Assembly (NCBI GenBank): GCA_945859605.1
Contig: OX243811.1
Coordinates: 33,209,719 to 33,273,718, forward strand
Length of the DNA: 64,000 bases
From: Lumbricus rubellus
Taxonomy: Eukaryota; Annelida; Clitellata; Crassiclitellata; Lumbricidae
Direction: 5' to 3'
Part shown: piece after piece, positions 36,095 to 50,300 of the stretch
Position numbering within the stretch: the stretch's first letter is position 1
Layout: each line of letters opens with the position of its first letter
The notes under the pieces: model-generated
The model's database searches: none
What the model was told of the DNA's origin: nothing
The model's input: the letters and a program-made list of their open reading frames with translations, nothing else
Position numbers and translations under genes: made by a program

Positions 36095-37924
36095 CTAATT
36101 CAGAACTGATCTCGGTCCTGACAGCATGGACATAAACTTCTATAGAGCTCTAGAATACCAAAATTTAGACGTTAACAATACCACGAGTTTAGTCACCAAC
36201 AATGTCCTCGAATAACTCTAGAAGCTAAACCCATGGATACCGTCGTATCTGTCTTGTGGAACCAATTCGGTATCAGTCAGTCATTCAAGTGAATCCATCA
36301 GTTTATTCATCCGCAACAGAAGCACTTCGACGTAAACACCTGCAGACAAGGTGATTTTAGAATGCTCCGAGCAAAATGTCCTAGCGGTGAAAGGGGCGAA
36401 ATGCAAAGTGCAGGAACATTATTTGTGGTACTAGTTACTGAAAATAAGTATCCACCAGTACTCACTCGGAAATAGCCATCACATCACTTAAGTATCTTTA
36501 GAACTAGACTTACCAAGCACAAACGGACTCAAATATGTTCATTTGACTGATTCGTTATTAATTTTTCTGTCTTCCATTCACTTATTCCATCCTTTTAATG
36601 AGTAATAAAGTTGACAAAAACACACGAAGAATAGCATTAAGACCTGCTGCTGCAGTAAACACCCATATCTAGAGTGTCATGCAAGTAGACTGAAGATGAT
36701 CGTTTAACTATTTATAGGTCATATAGTACGACAAAGCAGTTCCTGTTGAATAATAATTCATTTTTCTGTAATAATGCAGTGCTGCTACCTAACGTCAAGG
36801 CATCAATTGATGGCACTACGCAACCGCACGTCACGAACCGGTTAAGGTTTCTACCACCATTTCTACCACCATTTCTACCATGACAACACATTAATTTTCA
36901 TCTCAGTGAAACATCAACAGATAAAGAAATTTGTCGTTCAGGATGGATCACATTTCACAGCAAATTTCCATTCCTGCTTCCTTCGTGCAATGGTAACGAA
37001 ACCCGAAAAGTGTAGCTGTGCTGCAACGTCGATTCAACTGATCTCAGACTCAAGATTTGACTCTCAACCGCTTGTTCTGAATGCATGTTAGTCACATCTA
37101 TGCATATCACTGCAACTGATCGCTAAAAAATGTTAAGTTTTTATCGCTCATTTATTAATAGGCCACAACCAGCAATATTTTTAGAGCTAAGACCCAGATA
37201 CCAGACATCTTTCACCCAAAGCGTAATCATTGCAACAGCAACCGTGCAACAGGACAACCTCTGCAACAGTAACAACGACAGAAAAGGTCAGTCACAAGCA
37301 GAAAAAAATGCTGTTGCCATACTTAATAACCCTATTCATATCTTGAACTTCTGTTGCTATTTTTGTCTTGGCAAAATTGCCTTCAAAAACCAGCAGCCTC
37401 ATGGGCAACCATTGAAACAGGTAGAAAATAAATTAGGAAACAAATACCTCCCTTGTACTAAACAAAGACCAAATTATTCCATACATTACAAATGTAACTG
37501 CACAGAATGCTAAGCACGGGCAAAAATAATAAGTAAAACGAAAATAAAACCAAACTGCTCATGGGGTCAAATATGCAAGATTCCAGTTTTAACTTGCTTA
37601 ATTTTCTGTCAGGAAGTCAATCAGCTGATTGTTCAGAGCTTTAGCCTTGTGCAACTTCAACTGGGAACTTCTAAGATGGTTCGACCTACATTGCAGTAAA
37701 ATGGAAAAGAGGTCGATGGGGGACAACTGACTTGACACCCCCCCGGATCATTGGTGGGAATACGACTTTCTGAATTACAGTCGACAGCATGACAGCTGCA
37801 CAGTGATGTTGCTGCGACATGCAGCGAACTACCATAGACTGACACCTTGACGACCGTAAGCATAAGACACATACAAAGATCTGTCAGTGCCTTGGAAATG
37901 CAGGCAGAACACAAAAGCACTCAC
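36095..37924. other. Intergenic stretch without recognised features
   Basis: No convincing exon or transposon. The 127-codon + strand ORF at 37130-37513 has no family resemblance. Confidence 0.3.
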
Positions 37925-38109
37925 CAATAAATACGCTCCGTTTCCAGAACTGACCAACCAATTTTCTTTTGAAAGCTGCACAGGTGGTTCTTGAGAAAGT
38001 CAATCCAGACCTTAACCCAAACATGACCAACCAAAGGGCGGTTAAAGTATAAAAGACAACTCTTGGCTGGGTGATCACATATACGCTTCCCAAGGGGTGC
38101 TACAGACAT
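37925..38109 (-). CDS. Candidate first exon of an unidentified gene
   Basis: An ATG at 38109 opens 61 codons that end at a strong donor, TATTG|GTGAGT. The product begins MSVAPLGKRICDHPAKSCLL and includes VKVWIDFLKNHLCSFQKKIG. It lies 245 bp downstream of the Syk stop codon, on the same strand. I recognise no family. It could instead be part of the Syk 3' untranslated region. Confidence 0.22.
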
Positions 38110-38353
38110 TTGGATCCAACTGGTCGCAATTGAAACACTTAAGAAAGGAGTTCAAGCTGACGTTATATTCGTTCAAACAGTGAGTAGTTGTCGTCAAGAA
38201 CCAGCGTAGTAGTAACAAGATGCGTATACGTCATGTAATTTGGAGGCGTGGTGTAACTCTCGCTGGCTGTGATGACGATGATGATGACGACGATGATAAG
38301 TGATGGTCGAGAGTCAAGCAATCAACGGGGGAAAGAGAAGAACTGTTCTAAGT

Positions 38354-41300
38354 TCATAGGAAGAACTTCAAGCGGTCAACTATTTCCTGGAATGTTGGTC
38401 GGTCTTCGCTACTGCAAACAACAAAGAAAACCGGTCATGAGGAACAACAGTTAGTTGAATGAATTTTAGAAAAAAGGATCCCTATCCCCTATTGTTTGCA
38501 CGCATTCAGCCTTCAGCCTAGAGTCATAGACAAAAATATAAGATACTGCGAGTGATGTTCAGCCTAGGTATAAAGTCACATCTGCGGATTATAATGAGCA
38601 GGTCCATGGTCCAAGTAATAGGACATCGAGCAGTATATATGTACGCACGTGCACTTGTTACAACGCCTCTTCAAGATTTCTACTCAAAAGCGCTCCAAAC
38701 TATATGGGGAAGCCAGCCCCTGGTTAGTAGAAGATGTTGAATAAAAAAAACTTACTCGCGGGCCCAGCATGACCTCATGATATCGTAGACTCCTGGTGGG
38801 CATTTCGGTGGCTTTTCTAGACGATCCCCATGATCAATAAGTTCGATTATTTGACATCCACGCATACCCTGAATTATTAAGCAAACGAATATCATCATAA
38901 CTATTGAAAGTAATAAACTAAATAAAAGAAAACCAAACTGCTTATTGTGTCAAATAGCTGGCACTTCAGACAAACTAATTTAACTTGCACATTGTTGATT
39001 ACTTAAGTATCATATTTATTTTCATCGAGTATAAAATGAATATGGGTGGGGAAGCATGAATGGAAACATGCTGAAATGAAGATCTGAAGGACGCGGTTCG
39101 ATACCCGCTAGCCCCATAAGGTTGACTCAACCTTCCAATCCCTATGGGGAGACTGTAAAATAAGTAGCAGAACCAGAGTGTCTTGCAGGCTGCCAAACAG
39201 TTAAAGTTAAAGCCATACACTTAAATTCAACTTGTAATCATCTGTTACAATCACATCACGCAATCTTACTGCACCCGGTGTAGACTGTAGACTGTAGTGT
39301 ACATGTAGATGTCAGTTGAATTAATTAACAAACAAATATTATTATTACAATTGAAAATATTAATAAGCAAAAAAAAGAAACCAAACTGCTTATGGTGTCA
39401 AGTATGAATATTGTAGCAACTGGGGACTATAACAAAAGTTCCAGCCTGACTTGCTCCTGTCATAGTTTCGTGTTTTTTATGGGAAGACAGGAATATTTTA
39501 GGGGAAAACATAATAATAATAACAATGGCACCTTTATCAGACCCACGCCCGATATGGATGAGGTGTAATCGTTCCAGAATAGATGCATTGCTTTATAAAT
39601 TATAAGCCCCATAGGGAACGAAGTACCTCAGGGCAAAACAAATTATAATAATAATAATAATCGAAATGAGATGAACCAGTGCAGCTGTCTTACTCTGTAA
39701 GGTTTGGCTCCATACGAAGTTGCCTCCCACAGTGTTACTCCATAACTCCAGATGTCTGACTTGGAGTCGAACTTGAAGTAATAGATGCATTCGGGCGCAT
39801 ACCACTTCAGCGGCCACTTGCCTGCCGTTTCCGCCTGCACAGACCACAAAACCACACAGGACCTTGACGTTACGTACACAGAACTACAACTAAATATATA
39901 TTATGGCAATATTTTCTCAAACATATTTTTATCAATGCTTTTCAAATACCCAAAAGACTTATAATAGTGAAGCATAATGAAGCATATTATAACAATGCAG
40001 AAGTTAAACACAACTTGGTTGGCGATACATGTCAAAAGCTAAATCGCCTCCAAAAATACACTCACTACATGGTTTTGTTATGAAATCCGAAGAGAGCATT
40101 GTTACAAGTTTTAATCAATCACTCAATCAGACATTCCTGGAGTATTAAAAAATATATGCAAAACTAAAATATTGCATTCAACAGCAATGGAAGTCAGCAA
40201 CTAATATTGAGCAAAGCACATATGCAGTTCTGAACTCAAAATTCTCTTTATTGCTGCTCACCTTGTAGTACTCATTTCCGATGCCAAGCGCTTTACTCAT
40301 GCCAAAGTCACTGATTTTTGCGTAATGCTCGTCAACAAGTAAGACGTTTCGAGCCGCCAGATCGCGATGCACAAAGTTCTTGCTCTCCAAGTAAGCCATT
40401 CCGACTGCTACCTGGTAAAGCAATTCTATGATGTTTGGCATACTCAATCTGAAAATAAACCAAAAACAATTCGACTACAGGATACTATAACGGTTTGCGT
40501 CATCGTCACAGATCAATTCACGGGTTACACAAGAAGTTGACATGGTCAACGTGGTCATAAACCATGATTGAACACATTTTCTTTACTTAACTGGCGGGAG
40601 CGCCTCTGAACGGTTCACCCTACTAGAGGCGCTTTATAAATGTTTAAATACAATACAATACAATACAATATAAATGCAGATGGCAAGAAAAATCCAGATT
40701 AGTCCTATATTTAAATATGCAGCTGGCTGGTTCAAACCTTGAGAAAGTGACCAGTACTGACAGTACTACTACTACATGTCTTGATAATAGTTTACAAATC
40801 AAGATACGAGTGTAGATACCTTTTGAAACCTTAAAAAACTGGAAAATGGATAACTGAGACAGAAAAGACTGACCAAAGTCATTTGCTAACTTGCTCATGA
40901 AAACAACACATGGTTATGGGATATACATGTATATAAAGTTAGATCACCCAAATAACATTAGCGGAACAGTGTGTTCCCTTGAGTTTTCCTTTTGTAATTG
41001 CATGTATGTGCTGTGTAAATTGTTTTCCCTTGAATATTGGTGAACAATAAAGCATATAATTGACACCAAATTATTTGCAATTTTGTGATGTTGTGCAACA
41101 AACTGGCCATTCAATGATAAATGTATAAAAAAAATTGATGATAATTATGAAAAACTGAAAAAGAGTTGAAGAACTTCCTTACGGATTCTTTTTCAGGTAT
41201 TTGTTGAGTGGTCCGAGTGGCGCCAGCTCCAAGACAAGCATGATGCTGTCAGATCGACAGACGCCAATCATTCGGACGATGTGGCCATGATCAAGGGCGG

Positions 41301-44300
41301 CCATTACCCTCGCCTCCTTCAACAATTCCGACTGAAAGACAATGCAAGATGTATACAAGAGATTCTTTACTGGGCTCTAGGGAAAAGACAACGTTTGTGA
41401 TGCTGCACTGACCTTGTTTGTGTAACAATCACCACAGGTGTAACTTCATCCTTGACAATTACCATATCATATCATACCGAAGATGTCTGTCACCTGTTTT
41501 TTTAATTACCATTGTTAATCTTGATGACAAAATTCCAACACAACAGAATGGAAAATCTATGACTCGATGCCATTCTGACAGCCTGTGAAAAAGCAGAGGC
41601 TGACTGAATTTTCTGTTGCCATGGTAACCTTCAGCATGAAATTGCATAACATAAGTTGATGATTGCTGAATAAAGCACTCTTATAGGCATTCAAGAGGCA
41701 CTGTGTATATATTCTCAGACATATACAAATATACATACATACTTACATAGTATATGTCATACGTATGTAGTATTACGTACAGACAACAATCTAGCATCAC
41801 TATCACAGAGCTCTGGCAAAATCATAAAGTTCTATTTTACATTAATTTACCAGTACAGAATGGCCGCCCAAACTCACAAACAGTAATCTATACATGTACG
41901 ACGTTGTACATGAACGTTGAGCACCTTTGAAGAACATCTGAAGAGTTTTTAAGCATGACTGACAAAACAAATGTAAAAAAGTGCAAAAACAGACAATAGA
42001 AAACAGGAAAACCAAAATAGCCAGATCTCCACCCTCATGGCAAGTGCTCATAAATTTATTATTCACCTCATGAAAGCCAAGTCGTTACAGGCAAAAATGT
42101 CTAAAGTAATAACTGAAAATCTCATTATAAGCTGCAATTAGTGTTCACCTCAGCAGTTGGCATGTCATCTTTCTTAAGTGTTTTGACAGCCACTGGGATA
42201 GGCATTCCTTTGTGCTTGTAAACTCCACGCATCACTGAACCGAAATTTCCGGCGCCAAGTTCGTCGACGAGTTCGAGGTCCTGCCGGTTCAGGTTGAAGA
42301 CGTCTTCCGTCCGAGGCACTGAGTCGTAGATTTTTTCCATATCTCGTGGATTGGAAATCGCCGTCATCAGCGGCTTTACAACTGCAATCGCAAAACAGGT
42401 GGCATAGAGATATTGTGGTAATGTAAGGTAAGAGCTCTACTCAGTGTTTTACATAAGGCATCAGAACCTTTGACAGGGATTACATGGCACTACAATAAGT
42501 GTCTAAATAAATACGTATGTTATGGACAATACAGTGAAAATTATATGTTACATCAAAATTAGCATAAAAAGAAAAAGAGAAATTTTGCATGCTGCATGGC
42601 CTCACAATGAAATCCACATAGGCATCAATATATACCACAAGGCGTCAATAAACACAATAAATTCTCCACACAGAAATTAATTAAAAAAATTTATAATTAG
42701 AAAAAGTAAGTTGCCCAAGAAAAATTCCAATAAATATCTTTGCGTCTGACTTACTATCTGGCAGATCTGGTTCGTCAAGGACACGATCGAGGACGTCTCG
42801 TGAGATGCCCGTGAGGCTACTTGGGCGACTGCCCCATTGTGAACGAACCGGTAGGGCGGGTCGACCACCCTCGAATGAGGACGATGGGGCCGGGACACTG
42901 ACCGAGCGGGATGACCTATGGTCACTCAGTTGGTGTGATGACTGCAATTAACCAGAAACAAACACATATACCATCACAACTGTCGTTCGTAGACTTTTCA
43001 GTTCTGAAAAATCCTTCACACTTCAAAAGATGAATGAAGATTTAAACAAACTAACAAAGATATTATTAACGAATTTAAAAAAATTCTATACAAAATTAAA
43101 TGGTTTTAACTTCAGCCAGGATGAGATGCTGATCAATTGGTGCGTGCTTAGTACGTAAGATGTCAATATTCAACCTCAGGATTTTTTATTGAAGCGTAAA
43201 TACAACATCAATCCACGAACTGAGAAACCTCTCCTTTTGCATGACAATGATTTGGGATTCAAACCTCAAACACAGATTTATAGCGAAAGCAATCAAGCAA
43301 CAATCGATAATTATGCAATAATCATCGTTATAAAACAATCAATTAAAACGTGTAACTCACTGAAGCTGAAGAAATGCTGACAGCAGAGTTTGAAGCAAAG
43401 TCTGTTGAAGACACAGCTGTGAAATGAAAAAGAAATCAGTTCATTCAGTCTTTAAGAAATTCTGTTACAAACAACATCACGCAGTAATGCAAACCTTATC
43501 TCACTTGTATCGATAGTGCAATTTTTTTAAAGCAGAAAAAAAGACGCAGTGATTTTACATGAAGAATAAAACTTTTCTATCTAGAGTGCCTCCTCCAAGC
43601 ACTCTTCAACTATAAACGTGAACAACAACAAAGAGGATTAAACAGCAAATTACGATACAAGCACATCCACGTAATGAATTAACTCAAAGTCTCTGCTCAA
43701 GATCTGATTCTTAGCATGTTACAGACAACTGAAAAGTCGTCGCATGGCCAAGCAGTGCACGTCCATTCGTCCAAAGGTCATCCGGATGACATTGCAATAC
43801 TGGCAAGCTTCCTCTTCAGTTGAAATACTATCTTGCCATATGTATACAGAGCATTGCTGCAACACCTTGCAAAGTACAACTGCTGAAGCTTGCAGGTATG
43901 ATTTATAAGACAATCCTGTTAATAAATTCTTCAGACTGAATAGGTGATCTTGCTCTTGGTGTCATAGCGCCTGGTTAAAGCACAAGCCCACCAACAGAAT
44001 GGCAATCCAGAACTAAAGGAAATGCAGCAACAGAATTTTCAAGCATTCTATATAATATACTATACAGTATACATCACATATCTCTAATCACTATTTACAT
44101 ACCTCTGACTTTTTTCCTATATCCTTTGTGTTCGCAGGGCACAGTCAATTTACACAACAGTCCGTCTGTTTTATTGTGGTAGTGAGCGATCATCTGAAAC
44201 AGAATTCACGACAAATGAACAATAATCTGCGTTACAAATTACAGTGTTAAGATCACAAATCACATCACACAATCATGTAAAGTCTCCCAGTTTATTTAAA

Positions 44301-47300
44301 ATTCAACATTTATTTAGGCTAATTTATCATTCCACTGCTTGCCATTCATGAGCTTTAAAATGCATCGATCGTATAATTGACTTGCGAGAGAAAATCGTAT
44401 AATTGACTTGCGAGAGAAAATCGTATAATTGACTTGCGAGAGAAAATCGCATAATTGACTAGTGAGAGAAAATCGTATAATTGACTTGCGAGAGAAAATC
44501 GTATAATTGACTTGCGAGAGAAAATCGTATAATTGACTTGCGAGAGAAAATCGTATAATTGACTTGCGAGAGAAAATCGTATAATTGACTTGCGAGAGAA
44601 AATCGTATAATTGACTTGCGAGCGACAAGTTCTTACGTCCATCAAGTTCTCGAACTGCGGACCGTCTTCGATTGCGAGTCGTTCACCAGTCGACGACGAC
44701 GTCTTGCGCCTGTCTATCCTGTAGTGCTTCGTCGTTCCTCGATAGCTGATGCTCAGAGCAAATGACCCATTACCCTTTTCTCTGACCCTAAAAACAAAAG
44801 AATAGAAAACAAACTTACAGGACACATGAGCTCAATCCTGTGCACAACCAAACCCCCCAGTGCAACCTTAAAATTTTTGCATGTTAACCCTTTGAACCCT
44901 GAGCTGCCGTAACTCTATGGATAACGTCCTGCTAAAGCGGTAAGCCGGGTTCAAAGGGTTAAGTTTGCTGACCAGACTCAGCATCTTATAATGATCTGCA
45001 AGCTAGATGCTAGTATGGCTTTGTTTCGTCCAGGATGGTTCGACAATTAAGATGACCATTGACTCTAGAGGAGAACTTGGTGTTCGACATTCGTCAAATT
45101 TAATGTTCTGCAGGGATCGCTCTTTGGGTTTCTTCAAACTTATTATTACCATTTACAATCTCAGTAGCCCAGGTTCATCGATATGCTGATGACATCCAGA
45201 TGCACTTAATGCACCACCAATATGACCTGCTGACCAGTGCCAATGATACAGGCAATCATTATAAAAGTTAAGACCTATAGATGTACATATTCAAATTTGC
45301 TCATATTCAGCCCAGAAAGGAATAATTTATAAGGCAGGGCAAAAGACAAGTAGCTAGAAAGGGAATTAGTAGAGATGTCCACCTGCGCTCATCCACCCAT
45401 GGAGATCTGTTGGTGACATGCTTTTGCATTCTCGTGGATTGTACAATCCTCTAGGAACCGTCCACCATTAAACTTGCATGACACATGTCGAGAAACTATT
45501 ACAAGCCAGCAATCTGTTCTTTGTGAAGATTTTGACAAAATTTATTCATTTACATAACCTCACCTAGTCACCTCAAGTCCTAATAGAATATAAATGCACT
45601 GTAGAGAAACTGACGTACAAGAACTTGCCGTCTTGATGCCCCGACTCTAGCATCGCCATGTCAGCACCTTCCCGTTCAATGCCGCCATGGAACCACGGCT
45701 GTTCTTTGTGAAGTTCTTTGGCAACCATCGAAACAAATTTCTGCTGCAAAGGACCGAGCGCCTTCTCCAGCTGTTGACCCTAAGCAAAGAAACAACATCG
45801 AGACGTTACATGAAATAACATCGAGACATTACATGAAATAACATCGAGACATTACATGAAATAACATCGAGACATTATATGCACAAGTTCAGATGCTGCA
45901 GTGAAAGTAGATTAAGAATCTCAAACTTTCTTCTGGCACATGTTTGTTCTCTCGCACAATCTGTGCAGACCAATAGAACATCAACCAAAAACACAGGTTG
46001 GATAACACTTCGATTTCGCTGTTCACAGTATTCATATCTTCAGAATTCCCTTTATGTTTTTTTGTTGACCAGGTTACCTCAACACACACAATACTGCTTA
46101 GCTGCAAATACTTTTGAAGTCTAGAAATCATTAGATTAGATTAGACCAGACAGGATAACGACTCTCAATAATTATATCAAGAAGGCAATTGACCATTTAT
46201 GTAGAACCGAATTTCTCAAGGCACCATAAAACCAGCAATATAATGTAACAGATTATTGACAATATTTCTTACAAATCATCAGGGGTCATTGCATAATTAC
46301 GTAACGCTCGAGGGTGGGTGGGGTCATTTAAAACGTTACGAAACGTTACGGGGGTGGGTGGGTGGGGGGGGGAGCTGAACGTTACGTAACGCCTTGAAAA
46401 CAAAATTAGTGATGAATATTAAATTACCATCGAATGACACTTCAGACATGAATGTGATCGAAGTTTAAACTTCGTGACATTGATTTAAAACGTAACCGAA
46501 GTAAGTCTATTAAAAGATAAAGATACGACTTTGCTGATGACACTCAAGCATACATACATTCTAGCCCATCTGACTCAGTTAACACTGTGCGCCTAATGTG
46601 CCTGACTGTTGACGTCCTTTCCTCTTGGATGGCGTCAAACGGGCTTCTCTTAAATCCCAGTAAGACTCAATTCATTTGGCTGGGTGGCCGTCGGCCACTT
46701 GGGAATATTGATCTGCCTCTGCTAGCTGAACTGTTCCCGGATGTTACTTTCTCTTCCACGGTCCGTGACCTGGGTGTCACCCTTGACTGTGAACTCAGTC
46801 TCACCCAGCACGTTAACCTTGTCGCTCGAAGCTGTTATTATCAGCTTCGTCAACTCCGAGTGATTGCTCGCTCTCTCTCTCATGATGCGCTAGTTGTGCT
46901 TGTTCACGCCTTTGTAACTAGTCGTATTGACCATTGTTGCTCAATCCTTGTTGGCCTTCCCCTTGGGGTTCTGGGACGGTTAGATCGGGTTCTGCGCTCT
47001 GCTGCCCGCCTCATCGGACGAATTCCTAAATTTTCGTCTGTCTCTGGTTACATGCGTGATGTACTGCATTGGTTGCCTATAGCCCAACGCATCCATTACC
47101 GAATTGCTGCCCTTGTTTCTCGTTGTATTCTTGGTTGTGCTCCATCTTACCTGCGCGTCCTCTGTCGTCCAGTCTCTGACATTGAAGCGCGTCGGGCTCT
47201 TCGCTCCGCTGCAAAGGGACAACTGCTTGTTCCACGGCCTCGCTTAGCTACCAGACAGCGCCGAGCCTTCTCGGTTGTGGGGCCGTCAATCTGGAATGAC

Positions 47301-50300
47301 CTCCCCCCAAACCTCCATCTCCTCCACCTGACCAGCCAATCTTTATTTCTCAAGTCTCTTAAATCTTTTCTCTTTAGTCGTGGCTGGGCTGGGAGCGCCT
47401 CTGAGTAGTTTCTTGAAGAGGCGCTATATAAATTCTAATAATGAATGAATGAATGAATGAGTAGACACCATGCAGTTAGGCCTACATGCCAGGTCAACAT
47501 TATCTGTTCTCCAGGTTTGTGCAAACCGGAAACCACTGTTTGAATTAATGTTTTGGATCTGTGATAGTCTTACCAAAAGAACAACATGGTAGGTCTAACT
47601 TCCCTTGGATTCCTGACATCGGAGAATCCCTTTGAAGCATATTTTACTTAGTGGTTACGAATGTCAAATGTTTAAAATCGATGCTCAACAAAACTCAGCA
47701 ATATTTCTATTAGGCCTAATTATTATTATCAAAGTGCCCAGACTAAGCAAATAATTAGTTTATCCTAATTTTTGATTAATTGTTAATGAGGAATTTAGTC
47801 AGTGAAACTTTTCAGCAGTAGGGCCTAGGCCTAGCCTATGTAAAACTTTATTCTTCAGGTAAAATTTAAGAAAATTGCAGTTCAAGCGTGATTGTCATTT
47901 ATATAAATAAAACAATTTGTATTGTACGTAAGCCTAGTCTACTGTCAAATTAGTCTATAATTCACATGCTAGACTATATTAAATTCACTATGAAAATACG
48001 AATTATAATTACGCGCACATGTAAGCCAATTATAGACCTAAAATCTCAACTGATTTTTCATAACGATCGTTACGTAACGCTGGGGAAGGTGGGTGGGTGG
48101 GTGGGTCAAGGCAAACGTTACGAAGCGTTACAGGGTGGGTGGGTCTAAAACGGTCATTTTCAGCGTTACGTAATTATGCAATGACCCCTCAACACATAAC
48201 AGAGTCCCATATTGTGTACCTGTAATCCTTTACTGATTGCTCTCTCCATCACCGCCTGCTCCAGCTCGACCATCGTAACCCCGGGCCACGCCATCGGGGC
48301 GACACCTTCGGGCCGAGCGCACGGAATGCGCGGCTTAGTGAGGAATCCGTCGAGCGTCTGTTTGTGGTGGTTGATGAGTTCGATCGGACCGGGAAAGCGC
48401 CGTCCGTCCTGGATCATCACCGTGTTGTCCGGCTGACGTTCGATGCTGTAATGGTGGATTCTAAGACAATAGCACAAAAGACAATATTCTAAGACAATAG
48501 CACAAAAGACAATACATTCTTGTCTGTTACAACAGGTGGATTCTAACACAATAGCACAAAAGACAATACATTCTTGTCTGTTACAACAGGTGGATTCTAA
48601 GACAATAGCACAAAAGACAATATTCTAAGACAATAGCACAAAAGACAATACATTCTCATCTGTTACAACAGTCTTGTTGTCCTAGTCATATGGACGCACA
48701 TATGGATCCTTAATGACAACCAGTGCTTCACCTCAATATCGGTTTCGATGGAGCAGCTACTCCAAGCAATTCTATTTATGCAAGTCAGTATGCAAACTTG
48801 CATATGTATGTGCATGGCTGGCGGGACAATTGCATAGTGCCTCTTAACTATCTCCCAAAAGCAATAAAACATAGCTAACTCACAATTCTAAGTCAAAATG
48901 GCACAACTTAAGTTTGGCCAAAAAAGTTTGCCGTCGTACTGGATAGAAAGTTTGGATTTCCAGCGAAAGACTGTTCAGAAAGGGTAACCCAGGCAGAAGA
49001 AAGCGCAATGTGTCTGAGCTGCATTATGTTCTTTTGGAACAAGTGATCTGGGAACACAGCAATTTGAATGTACCAGTGAATGTAGGTACAAATTATATAC
49101 ATGTTTATGGAATGATGATGATTTTGAAATGACTATACATGTACAGTAGAGTAGATGCACGATCGAAAAGAGATGAGAACAAAGTCTGAACCCAAGGTAT
49201 GTGAGAGAACTGGTACAGTGGACAGACAGACTAAGTGATGATATCAACCTAGAAAACCAGGACAATAACAACTTGATATGAATCCAGAAGCACGTCAAAC
49301 CAGATATACCTCCATACATGAACTTGAAGAAACCAGGACACCAACCTCAATAACCTGGAGCATACCAACCAGATAAGCAGATGTGGAGCAGACATAAGAA
49401 CCCAATTCAACCTGGATGAGATACCCCACCCAGCAAAGAATGCAAAGCTGGTGAACCTGGTAAGGCATCTGCTAAATTTGACATATCTGTGGTCTTAATC
49501 TGCAAAGTCTTGATAAATTTTATTAAGATCATTCAAGGTCTGGCAACGGCAGCAATTTGCTGTCGCTAGCCTCAGACAGTTCGTGCCAATCACAGTTCAT
49601 CTGGAAGCCTTGACCAGAATGCCAGAACACTTCCAGGCACTTTGCTGCTGAAACTTATCTCAAGCAGATAAGGTTTATTGGCCATTTACGGGATTGGTTA
49701 ATGCCAACCGCAAATCTTAAAGGAAACTGTATGTAGACCTGTCTTTGACTGTCTTCTTCTCTCTCTCTCTCTGTGTCAGTCTCTCAGTCTAATTATCCTG
49801 GACTGTTTCTGATGCCATTTCTATTTGTTTTTGTCTCATTGCAAACTTCTTGTCACGTGTTTTCTACAAGTTAAATGCTATGAGGGTCCAAGGTCACACA
49901 TATATTTCTATTTTTAACCCTTCTCTCACGTTTGGTGTCTCCCTCTCTTTCAACCAGTCTTTAACTCAACAATTCCTGTCTATTTACATGTATGTCCCTA
50001 AAATCATCCATCCCTAAATTTTGTTTTCTCTTGTCCACTTTTGCTTTCTTCTCTGGCTTCTTCCAATTTCTCTTCAGTTAGAACCATAACTTGTCTTTTT
50101 CCATCTCAACAATGGCTAAAATTACTCCGTAAACCAAACAATTCAGTGAGAAGGACAATATGGCCAACCCTGATTAGCAGAATGTCTTAAATCCTTCAAC
50201 CATTTGTATCATGTCACATTTCATAGTGGCACTATACAAACATACAAGAAAGCAAAGAAGCCCAAAGCAAAGAGAGAAAAAGCATAAAAACTCTTACATA

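Noticed and set aside
39040..39200. Functional tRNA gene
   Set aside because: Only a B box and SINE-like 3' sequence are present; no A box or cloverleaf could be folded.
44314..44825. 104- and 156-codon frames with repeated [13 protein letters not shown] units
   Set aside because: The coding part is only the SH2 exon (44637-44787); the remainder is the intronic 26-bp array read through a clear splice donor.
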